From assembly GCA_018136815.1 (NCBI GenBank), contig CM030936.1, positions 2,020,569 through 2,084,568 of the forward strand: 64,000 bases of DNA, written 5' to 3'. Shown here piece by piece: positions 9,775 through 18,415 of this stretch (positions are counted from its first letter, which is position 1; the number at the start of each line of letters is the position of its first letter). The position numbers and the translations under genes are program-made. The notes beneath the pieces are model-generated. The model was not told the origin of the DNA and did not search any database. It saw nothing but the letters and a program-made list of their open reading frames with translations. This stretch comes from Isochrysis galbana (lineage: Eukaryota > Haptophyta > Isochrysidales > Isochrysidaceae).

Positions 9775-9890
9775 TAAAAAAGATCTGAAGATTCGGGGCT
9801 AAATACCTGCTGTGGACTAGGTATGCTTTACCTCACCACTGACACCGCAACTAAGTTTAGACTTGGTTCACCCATGGTGGGGCACGAGCC
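9775..9890 (-). mobile_element. LINE insertion with inverted 5' part (GAATCTTCAGA tail)
   Basis: On the minus strand 9815-9775 reads AGCCCCGAATCTTCAGATC then a T-run, the same 3' end as the LINE at 997-3311. Immediately right of it, on the plus strand, is the hairpin AACTAAG-TTTAGA-CTTGGTT (9849-9868) followed by CACCCATGGTGGGGC, the 5' module of this LINE group. The 5' end is therefore inverted and joined to the last ~74 bases of the element, as expected from twin priming. Confidence 0.5.
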
Positions 9891-10100
9891 GCCCATCCCA
9901 CTTGAATATTTTGCCTGCGGGGTAAAGGGAAGAAATGGTGCCGTGAGTACCGAAGGGGAGTCTCGGTACCCGCAGCATCACTCACAAGAGGTGGCAGCTT
10001 GCGCCGCCGCGCTAAGCTGCCGATTTTGTGCTTGTCAGAGCAAGGCTGCTCTCACTCTTGGAGATTGCCTGCGAGGGCGCGCCGGCAGCTAGCGCGGAAC
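9890..10100 (-). pseudogene. Copy of a spliced gene fragment with hairpin intron
   Basis: The intron at 9985-9915 (minus, 71 nt) starts GTGAGTGATGCTGCGGGTAC and ends CCCCGCAG. It is the same length as the intron at 36911-36981 and matches at most positions. The next exon (GCAAAATATTCAAG, then GGGATGGGCGG) also matches the one at 36982, reading CKIFKWDGRL against CEIFKRDGRL. Exon plus intron were thus duplicated at the DNA level. The frame closes soon after, so this copy is likely dead. Confidence 0.55.
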
Positions 10101-10325
10101 GCGGTTCTTGCGATTCATCTTAAAGGCATGAAGTAGAGGAGTTGTCGCATCCGCGATCGACTTCTGACCTTGCGTCTTTGTGCTCTTTCGTTCTTGTTGC
10201 CGCGGAGTTTTACTCGTAATTTGTAGAACTCTTCACTCGTAATTCGCGCCTCTTTCGCCAGAGCCCGCCCGGTAGACGCTACGCTGAAAGAACCCCGCAC
10301 GCGTCGTCCTACGTCTGAGGGAGGC

Positions 10326-11043
10326 GTGTGGACAACTGCCAATGGCTGCGCCTATTGCGCCTTCCGCCCTCCTCCGCCGGACGCTGAGGCCGCTCGCGCC
10401 AGCCATCCGGACAACTGGCGCTATGGCACCGGTGATGGAGCACACTCCCCCTACTACTGCCAGCCATTTATCCGTTTCTTGTGCGAGGCTGAGCGGGAAG
10501 TACCTGAAGCCACCCCAGCCCTCAGGTTGTGCGAACACATGGAGGAGGGCATGAGCGGTGCCATCCTGGCGATGCTGCTCGTCACAGCCTCCGGCATGGG
10601 TCGTGGATGTGGAGACTTCCGCGTGGATTTGGCCAAGGAACGCTACCCGTCGATGTGGGCACTCATCGAGCCATACATGGGCCGTTGGTGCGACGCAAAG
10701 CTCATGCTCGTCGGTCGTCGTCGGCGACTACTCCGACGAGTACGACAAGATCCCAATCCCAAAGACCAGATACATTGGAGAGGAGGCCGCCGTCGCGTAC
10801 CTCTGCATGGAATACATCACGGCGGTCGCGTACGCTGAAACGAGTCCCATGGTGCAAGTGCGCCGAGCAGCTGGCAAACTCTACATGCAGAACCAGAAGG
10901 CCGTCCTCGCACGCATCACGGACCTCGCCACCCAGGATCAGCCAAGCGACATCGTCGCCTGCCAGCAGAACGACATCGACAATAGGATCGAGGATGAGGG
11001 GTGTGAGAAAAAGACGAAGAAGATGAAAACTCAGCCTGTGTAG
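10326..11043 (+). pseudogene. Unknown gene broken by a one-base frameshift
   Basis: A frame open from 10326 gives QPFIRFLCEAEREVPEATPA, LCEHMEEGMSGAILAMLLV and WALIEPYMGRWCDAKLMLV. It then loses sense at about 10712, where the next frame takes over with GDYSDEYDKIPIPKTRYIG, EEAAVAYLCMEYITAVAYAE and KLYMQNQKAVLARITDLA, ending with a basic tail at 11043. One extra base in a GTCGTC run explains the switch. Both halves have steady coding character, so this was one protein of about 235 residues. The family is not recognised. It could be a sequencing error, not a true pseudogene. Confidence 0.5.
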
Positions 11044-11464
11044 TGGTTACCGTGTACCGTGTGTGTGAGGGAGTTGCTATGCGCACGCGTGACGGCGTGC
11101 GGAAACTTGGAGGAATTGTGTGACATTCCTACCTAAAAAGAAAACAAGCATTCTGGGTAAAAACAAAACTATCACCTGGCCCTCTTTTGACGGAACGCGA
11201 CTTGATGAGCGGGTAACGAGCAGTGGACAAAAGACCAAAGAAAGTGTGGAAGCTCCAATTTTGGCGCCTCGGCAGCAAGGAGTTAATAGTACTACTCTAG
11301 TAGAGAAGGTACTCGTAGGTTGGAAATTGGGAAGGTCCAGGAGAAGCGAGCAGGCGGGCGGCGCTTCGTTGTGCGCTGGGCCAAGCCAGTCTCCCAGTCC
11401 CGTTGTCTCCGCTTTCCTCTCGAGGCTTGTGGCCCCGACAACGAAGTCAAGGCAGATCGGCGGC

Positions 11465-12096
11465 ATGCCCACTGAGGAGACGGCCGATGCGCATGCGGAC
11501 GACACTGTTGTGGGCGACGAGCGTATCATAGAGGAGAGGTCGAGAAGGACGCGAGGGAACTTACGCAGCTCTGTCAGCCGCGGCCTAAGCTCGCTCTTAA
11601 CGCGCCGCAAATCGCGTCGTGCCTCAGATACGGCGCCAAATGACGAGGAGGACAATGAGGATGGGGAGGAGGATGGCGCCGAAATAGCTGCAGATTTGCC
11701 CATGAATGAGGTGGAGGACGAAGATGCCGACTCCAACTGCATTGTGTGCATGGATGCACCACGGGATTCTACTGTCCTACCGTGTCGCCACACGTGCGTG
11801 ATTGCCATCACTTGCTCGCACCGCGACTGGCTGGTCTTGTCCGACTATCTGTATGATGGCGGCATTGTCCCGCCATGGCACCTGAGCAGAGCATCACTCA
11901 TCCCATCCCCTCTCACCACTCACACTCTCACCCCCTCGCGCGCAGGGTGCTTTGCTCTCGATGTGCCGGTGCGCTGCGCTATCGCACGGATGTGCAACAC
12001 CGCTGCCCAATATGCCGCACAGAAATCGAATCAGTTCTTGAAGAGGATGAGCAACTCAAGAAGGCAATGGAAGAAATGCCTTGGGGCTTCCGATGA
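11465..12096 (+). CDS. RING-finger protein, probable E3 ubiquitin ligase
   Basis: Two exons, 11465-11793 and 11946-12096, are joined across a 152-nt GT-AG intron (donor GTGCGTG, acceptor GCGCGCAG). Splicing restores a full C3HC4 RING: CIVCMDAP, then LPCRHTVLCSRC and RCPICRTEIESV, at the C-terminus. This is the RING subtype of MAPL/LOG2-like and IAP-like E3 ligases. The N-terminal half is disordered, with a basic SRRTRGNLRSSVSRG patch and an acidic EEDNEDGEEDGAE run. The frame is open upstream to 11120, so Met at 11465 (MPTEETADAHADD) is a choice based on composition. Role inferred: transfer of ubiquitin from an E2; substrate unknown. Confidence 0.8.
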
Positions 12097-12367
12097 TCTG
12101 GAAATTGCCTTGGGATGACCCTTCGCGGATTTTTCAACGTGTACGCTGAAGAGTGGATACATGAGTATTTGCACTTGCCTGTACATCATTTGACGTGAGG
12201 TTGTAATGTGCAGCGGCGCTAGCGGCGGCGTTTTTCTTGGCTTGCATAGCATTCGGAGTTGGAAATTCGACGTGAGGCATGAGAGGTTGTGGGGTTCTGA
12301 GTGCTACAGAGGCATGCACGATTGGCGCATTCGTGCACGTGTCTTGGTCACGCACGCATTTGTTGAA
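12097..12367. other. 3' flank of the RING gene
   Basis: The open frames here are short and of mixed composition. No domain or repeat could be supported before the hairpin module that starts at 12368. Confidence 0.35.
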
Positions 12368-12449
12368 CTATCCCTAAAACGATAGGGTCATGGAGCGCGC
12401 GCCGCTCCACTCCCCTCTTGGCATCCAACAACCTATTGTTATAATGTTA
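12368..12449 (+). mobile_element. LINE 5' end: hairpin plus MERA start (copy b), cut by mariner
   Basis: CTATC (12368-12372) can pair with GATAG (12381-12385). GGTC and ATGGAGCGCGCGCCGCTCC follow from 12390. After ~45 bases a second A/T-rich inverted stretch, CCTATTGTTATAATGTTATA, is interrupted by the mariner element. It resumes after the transposon as ATAGGGGACAATGAGGGCGC. Confidence 0.55.
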
Positions 12450-12451
12450 TA

Positions 12452-14254
12452 CTACCTCCGTCTCAAAACTGAAGCCTTTGGCGGTTTCACGCCGATCAGA
12501 GAGCACATGAATAAAAACGATCTTGTTAGTTATATAGCGAGTACACTGGGGCGAACACCCCTCCATGTTTTTGAGTGTACAGCCTCAGAGGTGGCCTTGT
12601 ATACATCATTTTTCTTGGAGAGGTCCAAAGAAAATTGATGTAGAGGTATGCCGCTGGCGGGAGTCTTGGCGCGAAGCCGAAGTGGTCGCGCAAGCTGGAT
12701 GGCGAGGTTGAAGGTCGCCGAGCCCCCGCAGCATGGCGTACGCACAGGAGGCGACTCGGGAAAGCGCGCTGGTGGAGGCGGCAGTGCTTCCGCACCCGAG
12801 CCTCCAACCACGCCTCCTGCCTCGGCGATGGAAGAAGGAGATGAGGGTGGCCAACGGCCAAGGAAGCGGCGGTGCAGCTTGACGCCCAATCGTCAAGCTG
12901 CGATCGCAGTCGCATATGAGAGGCTGCCCGAACCGAAGCATGGGAAGGCGTGGCGTAGCGCACACAAGCAGTTGTGCTCCAAGTACAATATCGGATCTCA
13001 ATACCCGGCAAAGGTGAGTCAAAGGTTGGCAGAGGAAGGGAAGCTGCCGGCGTCGCGAAAGGGTGTGGGTGGCAGGCCGTTGCGCATCACCGAGGCTGAG
13101 GAGGAGGAGCTTTTGAGTGTGCTGCGCGCGCACGCTTACGACCTCACCCTCAGAGAAATCCAAGAGATGACAGGCCTTGACAAATCCACGGTCTCGCGCT
13201 TCATGAAAAAGAACAAATGGCGATCTGTAGGTAAGTCAACGAAGCCATTGTTGACGGCTGGCGTGTGCACACGTCGACTAGAATGGGCGCAACAAAATGT
13301 GAACAATAGGTGGGAGATGCACGTCGATCTCGATGAAAAGTGGTTTTATGTCTACACCCACTCGGGCAAGTTGAAGCTGCCGCCCGGGGTGGCAAAGCCA
13401 AAGCAAACTTTGGCGTCCAAAAGGTTCATTGGGAAGGTGATGCTGTTGTGCGCTATTGCTCGTCCGAGCCCACAGCACCAATTTGATGGTTTGGTGGGAG
13501 CCTGGCGTGTATGTGAACATGTGCCCGCCAAGAGAGGCGACAAACGAACCGGCTTGAAAAAGGGCGATTTGCGAACAGTAGATGTTGCCATGGATGCGGA
13601 TAAATTTGAGTCTATGATGCGGCAAGACGTGATTCCTGCCATCCGCTCGAAACTTCGGAAAGCTCCTCGTGTGACGGTGCAAATGGATAACGCCACTCCA
13701 CACATGAGCAAGAGTAAGATTCAAAGCGACAAGCTTGACATGAGGCTTGCCGACATTTTGCCTGCACCTCAGCGCAATGGACGCCGGACAGGACCGGAAA
13801 TTGTTTTGTTTCCCCAGGTTCCTAACTCGCCAGACACGAACGCCTGCGACTTGGGGTTCTTCAAGTCTATGGACAGCCGGCTCCCGAGGCGGCGCGATTT
13901 TAATTTGGACAAATTCACTCAGCAATGTCTTGAAGTGTTTTATAGTTATCCTCCTGAGAAATTGGATGACTTGTTCAATACCAAGCAAATGGTGCTTGAG
14001 CGAATCATTTCTGTGAATGGCTCGAATGAATACGTCCTGCCGCACGCGCGTGACGGGAAGCGTGAAAACACCTCTTGTGGTAGGAGTGCCTAGGCGATGA
14101 GTGAGTTGAGAGCAAAATCTATTCAATGTCATGGGCATTTAGCCCCAATGTACCCTCTAGCCCCCTCACCAATCTGTTTTTTCTTGGGCCAAGCCCTTAG
14201 CAAGCCAACCTTAGTCTTCTCTTCCCTCACGTCTCAGTTTTGAGACGGAGGTAG
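12452..14254 (+). mobile_element. Mariner-like DNA transposon, complete
   Basis: Perfect 21-bp terminal inverted repeats at 12452-12472 and 14234-14254 begin CTACCTCCGTCTCAAAACTG. They are flanked by TA on both sides (12450-12451, 14255-14256), the mariner target duplication. The terminal sequence is close to the CTCCCTCCGT ends of plant mariner-like and Stowaway elements. The single internal gene is an intact transposase. Total length is 1.8 kb. Perfect repeats plus an open ORF point to a recent, possibly autonomous insertion. Confidence 0.9.
12648..14093 (+). CDS. Mariner-like transposase
   Basis: 481 residues; the best start may be Met61 (MEEGDEGGQRPRKRR) or the first Met. A helix-turn-helix lies at about 140-185 (GGRPLRITEAEEEELL, LREIQEMTGLDKSTVSRFMK). 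The catalytic acidic residues sit in HVDLDEKWFYV (about 230), VTVQMDNATPH (about 345) and SPDTNACDLGFFKSMDSRL (about 395). These three blocks match the plant-type mariner family, which normally shows 39 residues between the second and third D. Here about 53 separate them, owing to an insert around PAPQRNGRRTGPEI. Cleavage at the TA-flanked repeats 200 bp upstream and 140 bp downstream is inferred. Confidence 0.9.
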   Translation: MPLAGVLARSRSGRASWMARLKVAEPPQHGVRTGGDSGKRAGGGGSASAPEPPTTPPASAMEEGDEGGQRPRKRRCSLTPNRQAAIAVAYERLPEPKHGKAWRSAHKQLCSKYNIGSQYPAKVSQRLAEEGKLPASRKGVGGRPLRITEAEEEELLSVLRAHAYDLTLREIQEMTGLDKSTVSRFMKKNKWRSVGKSTKPLLTAGVCTRRLEWAQQNVNNRWEMHVDLDEKWFYVYTHSGKLKLPPGVAKPKQTLASKRFIGKVMLLCAIARPSPQHQFDGLVGAWRVCEHVPAKRGDKRTGLKKGDLRTVDVAMDADKFESMMRQDVIPAIRSKLRKAPRVTVQMDNATPHMSKSKIQSDKLDMRLADILPAPQRNGRRTGPEIVLFPQVPNSPDTNACDLGFFKSMDSRLPRRRDFNLDKFTQQCLEVFYSYPPEKLDDLFNTKQMVLERIISVNGSNEYVLPHARDGKRENTSCGRSA

Positions 14255-14256
14255 TA

Positions 14257-14366
14257 ATAGGGGACAATGAGGGCGCTCCGCGCCCCCCTCACCCCCACCG
14301 GGCACTAACTTCCCTCGGGGGGGGGACATCAGTCTCAGTCACTCTCATGCTCATGCCCTGCCTCCT
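14257..14366 (+). repeat. LINE 5' region of the GGGGACAATG type
   Basis: From GGGGACAATGAGGGCGCT through CACCGGGCACTAACTTCC to CTCATGCCCTGCCTC this matches, in order, the minus strand of 63290-63170. A poorer match exists at 51120-51050 (minus). In the 63-kb copy the block starts right after a hairpin. Here the hairpin is the A/T-rich stretch split by mariner. Confidence 0.5.
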
Positions 14367-14700
14367 GGCAACTAACTTTATCGTCAGTTGCCATGGAGCG
14401 CGCCGGCGCGCCCCTCCTCTCTTTCGGGCCCCCCGCCGAGGGCGGCCCCCCAGCTGCCATGGAGCAATCGCTTGTGAAGCGACCGCGTCCGCCGTCCGAG
14501 GCCGAGCAGGTGCGTGCGACTCGCGTCGCGCCACACGGTCCGTGGCCCCAGCCACACCATGCAGAGCAGACATGCTGGCCCCCCCCATGGGGGGCAGCAG
14601 TCCGCAAACTCCAGCAGAACAAGAACACAAGAACGGGCCCGGCATTGTGGCGGGGCCTCGCCCTGCGTCGTGCGGTCTCGCCCATGTGGGCTACGCTTTG
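14367..14700 (+). mobile_element. LINE 5' end: hairpin plus MERA start (copy c)
   Basis: A perfect 7-bp stem, GGCAACT (14367-14373) with AGTTGCC (14386-14392), directly precedes ATGGAGCGCGCC at 14393. The ORF1-like reading is MERAGAPLLSFGPPAEGGPP and then, in steps, VKRPRPPSEAEQVRATRV. It faces copy d on the other strand (start at 15289), so the two overlap in opposite directions. Confidence 0.55.
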
Positions 14701-15311
14701 AATGGTGGTGCCCTTTGGGCATGTTGTGTGACCTATCTTGTGGGCCTTGCTTGGGCCTCATCGCCGGCGCGAGGGTTCCCCCCCGGCGTGGGTGTGTGTG
14801 GGAAGGGCCTTTTGTTTGTTTGTTTGGCCTTCTCGAGTCTGTCGTGTTTGCTACCCTGTCCCTTTGGTCCAAGGGCCTGTGCGCCTTGCTTGCATTGAAG
14901 CTTTTGATGCGCATGCCCCCTTTGGTGAGGATTGAATTGTCTGGTCGGGTCTGTGTCTCGTGCTTGCGCACGAGGCCAGAGCCGCGACTGTGTAGGGGCC
15001 CAGCCCTGATGAGGCTTTCCCTATGGGAGGCGTTCTGTCGACGCCCAAGCCCACTCTGGGGCTGGTCACATGTGGCTGGAGGGAGGAGCTGGTCTGTGTG
15101 GCCATGGTGGCCATGGCGGCCGTGTTGGTGTGGGGCTTGCTGGTGGTGGCACGGGCCGTGGCTCGTGCTCACCTGGTTAGCCTTGGGTGTGGCTCTCGCG
15201 CGCTTCGGCGGCGCATCGTTGGTCGCGGCCCGATCGGTCGGCGCGGCGGGGGTGACAGCAGGAGAGGAGGGGAGCGGTGCGCGCTCCATGACCCTATCTT
15301 TTTAAAGATAG
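14384..15311 (-). mobile_element. LINE 5' end (copy d) with 301-codon ORF1-like frame
   Basis: The stem CTATCTTT / AAAGATAG at 15294-15311 is followed on the minus strand by GGTC and the start codon at 15289. The frame stays open for 301 codons. It begins MERAPLPSSPAVTPAAPTDR and includes RESLIRAGPLHSRG and LVRKHETQTRPDN; variants of these recur in the copies at 57092 and 61301. The protein is Pro-, Arg- and Gln-rich like LINE ORF1 products, but no RRM or zinc knuckle is visible. The last third overlaps copy c and is unlikely to be genuine. Confidence 0.5.
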
Positions 15312-15601
15312 TTGAAGGAGCCGGCGGGTAAGCGGGTAAGACTGTGGGCCAATGACCAATGATGGTGCAGGGATCTGTGCTCTGTGACTCTGTGTGGTGG
15401 CGTGGTGCCTTGCTGGTTGTGGCTGGTGTGGCGCTTAGGTCTGGGCTCCGGGCTCGCGTAATGACTCGCGAGCACCTGAGCTGGCGTGGCGTCGGGCGGT
15501 GCAGCTGCATGGCGTCCTCCATGCTCCATGTCTTGGTCGGCCGGCGCGGAGAAGAGGGGAGCTTGGCGCGCCCCATGACCCTATCGTTATAACGATAGTT
15601 G
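15312..15601 (-). mobile_element. LINE 5' end (copy e)
   Basis: The 18-bp palindrome CTATCGTTATAACGATAG at 15581-15598 is followed on the minus strand by GGTC and the start codon at 15576 (MGRAKLPSSPRRPTKTW). Copies d and e lie in tandem, 287 bp apart. Both contain an AGGTG(C/A)..GCGAG block ~80 bp downstream of the start. Confidence 0.55.
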
Positions 15602-15639
15602 GCTAGAGCCGAGGAGGAGTACAAATGACAAATGACTAG

Positions 15640-15689
15640 AGTAGGGCGAGAGAGCGAGGGGGAGGTTCTCTGGTCGTTTGACCGGGGGG

Positions 15690-15728
<39 letters not shown>

Positions 15729-16590
15729 GAGGTGCGGGGCGTGTCCTTCGGCGGTTTGACCGTGAGGAGAGGTATAAGCGAGAGAGAGGGAGAGCGAGGG
15801 GGGTCCTCTAGAGGTTAGCATGTGAGGAGAAGTATGAAAGAAGGGCGAGAGAGTGAGCAAGAGAGTGAGAGGGAGAGCGAGGGGTGGGGGTGGGGGAGGG
15901 GGGGGGATATGGCGGCCCCCCTCTCTCTCTGTGGGGAGTCGTTTGACCGCGGGTGTGCGAGCAGGAGCCCCCCCCCCCCCCCCAAGCGGGGGAGAGGCGG
16001 GGGGGGGAGTAGATTCCGACCCGTGCGCCGACGCCCCCTCCTCCCCCCACCCCTCTCGTCGTCGCCTTCTTCTTCTCCTCCTCCTCCTTCTTTTTAATCT
16101 ACTCTAGGGCAGCCTCTCTTCTCTCTTCTCCCCCTTCAAGCGGCGGGCGGAGGGGGTGGGGGTGGGGGGGGCGGGCTTCTCCTTCTTCTTCTTTAATCTA
16201 GTGGAGCCTCTCTTCTCCCCCTTCAAGCGGCGGGGCGGGGCGGGGCGGGGCGGGGGGGGGGGGGGGGTCGTCCCTCCTCCTCCTCCGCTCGCGCGCGCGA
16301 GAGAGGAGAGAGAGAGAGCTCAAAAGGCTCGCTTCCGCGCCCCCCCCCCCGCGCGCCCCTTCCCCCCTTTCCCCTTCCCCCCCCCCCCGGGCGCCCCCCC
16401 CCCCCCCCCCCCCCTTCCCCCTTCTCCCCCTTCCCTCTCTTCTCTCTCTCTCCGCCAAGCAGCGAGCGAGGGAGCAGAAGCAGTCGGAGGGCCCACCTCA
16501 ATCAAAACCCTGCCCTCCACCCCCTCCTCTCTCTCACCGCGCTCGCCGACCGCGCGCGCGCTCACGAGAGGGGATCTCGCGCTATCGCAC
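15640..16590. repeat. Purine-rich and C-rich low-complexity block
   Basis: A (GA)n microsatellite lies at 15685-15724. Repeated GTTTGACCG motifs occur near 15676, 15752 and 15945. G-runs sit at about 15890-15905 and 16240-16268, and C-runs at 15967-15984 and 16335-16415. Long open frames on both strands are low-complexity artefacts. The last part may serve as the 5' region of the gene starting at 16593. Confidence 0.7.
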
Positions 16591-16592
16591 CC

Positions 16593-17012
16593 ATGAGAGT
16601 GCCGATGCTCGCAATCGCTCTCGGCCTCGCCGACGCACTCGTACCACCGGCGAGGATCGCGCTCGGTCGGCCACTGCCGCTCAGCCGCTCTGCGCCCATC
16701 CTCGCAAATACTTACGAGCCGCCGCAGTACCAGCCGCTCGTGGCCGACTACGTGAGCGATGAGCCGAGGCAAGAGACGAGGGGCGGGCTTACCATCGCGA
16801 TGGGAGGGCTGATCGCCACTCTCATGGCAAGCGCCTCGGCACTCTCGACCACGGGCACCATTGCAACGATCGCCGCGAGTGCCGCCGGCCTCTTTTCATT
16901 CAAGGTGGCCAAGGAACTGAACCGGCGTGGCGTCGATCGGGGCAGCGTCTCTAAGGTGCACACTGCACCAGTCAGCCGCGGTGGCGGTCCAGGATCCGTG
17001 CGTCTGCCCTAG
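16593..17012 (+). CDS. Small membrane protein with N-terminal signal, unknown function
   Basis: 139 residues. The N-terminus MRVPMLAIALGLADALVPP is a typical signal sequence. The next part (ARIALGRPLPLSRS) is basic and Ser-rich, as in bipartite targeting to complex plastids, but this is only a suggestion. A hydrophobic span at about 65-100 (GGLIATLMASASALSTTGTI, then AASAAGLFSF) could form one or two membrane segments. The C-terminus is short and basic. A donor site inside SVSK|GTGCAC and an acceptor near 17331 would allow fusion with the next gene; the evidence does not decide. I do not recognise the family. Confidence 0.55.
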   Translation: MRVPMLAIALGLADALVPPARIALGRPLPLSRSAPILANTYEPPQYQPLVADYVSDEPRQETRGGLTIAMGGLIATLMASASALSTTGTIATIAASAAGLFSFKVAKELNRRGVDRGSVSKVHTAPVSRGGGPGSVRLP

Positions 17013-17251
17013 AGCTTATGGCCCTGCTTCTGAGCACCGCTCGCCGCACCTGCACTTGAGCACGCTGAAGTACAATGGCTCCCGCTAACATACCTCCCCG
17101 ACGCCCGCTCGTTATACCTGCAGTTCGGGACGGGAATTGTCTGGCGCCTCGCCGCGCTCGTCGTCTACACCCTGGCATCCATTGTCTCCTTCTGTACGCC
17201 AGCCCGCTAGCAACATGTACCCAGCCTCTATAAACGGCCGCTTGAGCAGCA

Positions 17252-18415
17252 TTGTTTCGTGTGTCATGCGGCATGCGGCGGCTGCCTTGGCCTAACTCAC
17301 CCCTCGCCCCCCCCCCCCCCCGCCCAATAGTCGCCTTTGTCCTCAGTACACTGGGCCGCGGCGTCCTTCGCATTGCCGACGCTGCCTCTAGCTTCTGCAA
17401 CGCCCTCTCCTCGACCGTGCCGGAGCGACGGGCACTTCCCGTGCCGGCATCGCAGCTGATGGGACGTGCAGCAGACGCACTCGAGTTGGCGCCCGCCGAC
17501 GTTGCCGAGGAAGTTGCCGCACCACCTGCACCGGCGCCTGCACGTCGTTCTCGTGCTACACTTGATCCAGCCAGTGATGCCTCGATCGGCCGGGAGTTGG
17601 CCATCCAGCAGATGCTGCAACGATCTGCGTCCGCTGCGGCCAATGCACGCCGCATTGAGAGTGAGCGCTCGCAGATCCTTGCACAGAAGCAGAGCGAAGC
17701 TGTTGCCAAGGCTCTGGCCGAGTCTCGCAAGGCCCGCTCGCAGCCGCTGAGTGCGCGCCCTGGCGCCGCCTCGCCGCCCTCTAGCCTGCCTTCCCGCCCG
17801 TCGTACGCTGCGAAGAGTAGTGCATTTGCGCCCTCACCGCCCTCACCTCGCCGCGAACAATCTGCGCGTGCCTCCTCCTTCTATAACTATCAGCCCGGCA
17901 AACCTCCCGCCGGCCCTGCCAACTCGTCCGGCGGGGCCACGCGCCCGACAGCCCCGCCTGCGTCCAGCGCCGCAAGCGGTGTGAGCACTGGGTTTGGCGT
18001 TCCCACTGCTCATAAGAGCCCTTCGCTAGCCTCAATGGCTCGTGCCTCGCCGACTGCCGCCCGCCCAGGCCCTGCCCCATCTAAGCTCGACGTTTCACTC
18101 GCCGCGAGGGCCGCCAAGCCAAGTGGACCAGGAGCAGGAGGCGCGGGGTCTCCCAACCCTTGGCTTCCCCGCTCGATCGCCACGCCCACTGCGAACGCAC
18201 CTGCTCGGGCTGTTGAGCAAACCACGCCAGCACCAACAACACCTCCTAGCTCGTCCGCCACGCCTTCCCCCCCATCGCCGCCGGCTTCAGCACCGCCGCC
18301 GTCATCCCCTTCCTCCCCTGCGGCCGCCTCACCATATGCTGCACCCGCTTCTGGAGCGCCTAATCCATGGTTGCCGCGCGGTTACTCCAAGCCTTCTGAC
18401 GTCGATTACGATTAA
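17252..18415 (+). CDS. Proline/alanine/serine-rich protein with PNPWLPR repeats
   Basis: Up to 387 residues. A central helical stretch runs at about 110-155 (GRELAIQQMLQRSASAA, RIESERSQILAQKQSEAVAK). A long disordered P/A/S-rich C-terminal half follows. The motif PNPWLPR occurs twice (SPNPWLPRS near 300, APNPWLPRG near 375), probably a short linear binding motif. The N-terminal ~25 residues overlap a poly-C tract ending in a plausible acceptor (CCCAATAG, 17331), so the true first exon may lie upstream, possibly at 16593. Function unknown. Confidence 0.55.
   Translation: MFRVSCGMRRLPWPNSPLAPPPPRPIVAFVLSTLGRGVLRIADAASSFCNALSSTVPERRALPVPASQLMGRAADALELAPADVAEEVAAPPAPAPARRSRATLDPASDASIGRELAIQQMLQRSASAAANARRIESERSQILAQKQSEAVAKALAESRKARSQPLSARPGAASPPSSLPSRPSYAAKSSAFAPSPPSPRREQSARASSFYNYQPGKPPAGPANSSGGATRPTAPPASSAASGVSTGFGVPTAHKSPSLASMARASPTAARPGPAPSKLDVSLAARAAKPSGPGAGGAGSPNPWLPRSIATPTANAPARAVEQTTPAPTTPPSSSATPSPPSPPASAPPPSSPSSPAAASPYAAPASGAPNPWLPRGYSKPSDVDYD

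Noticed and set aside
12526-14138. Several open frames of 119-286 codons opposite the mariner transposase
   Set aside because: They mirror the transposase on the other strand and lack any domain of their own.
14375-15311. Copies c and d as terminal inverted repeats of one 0.9-kb DNA transposon
   Set aside because: The two hairpins have different sequences, no target duplication flanks the pair, and other copies of the module occur singly with LINE 3' ends.
15822-16772. Open frames of 80-150 codons rich in Gly, Arg, Ser or Pro
   Set aside because: Composed of GA, G and C runs; low-complexity shadows on both strands.
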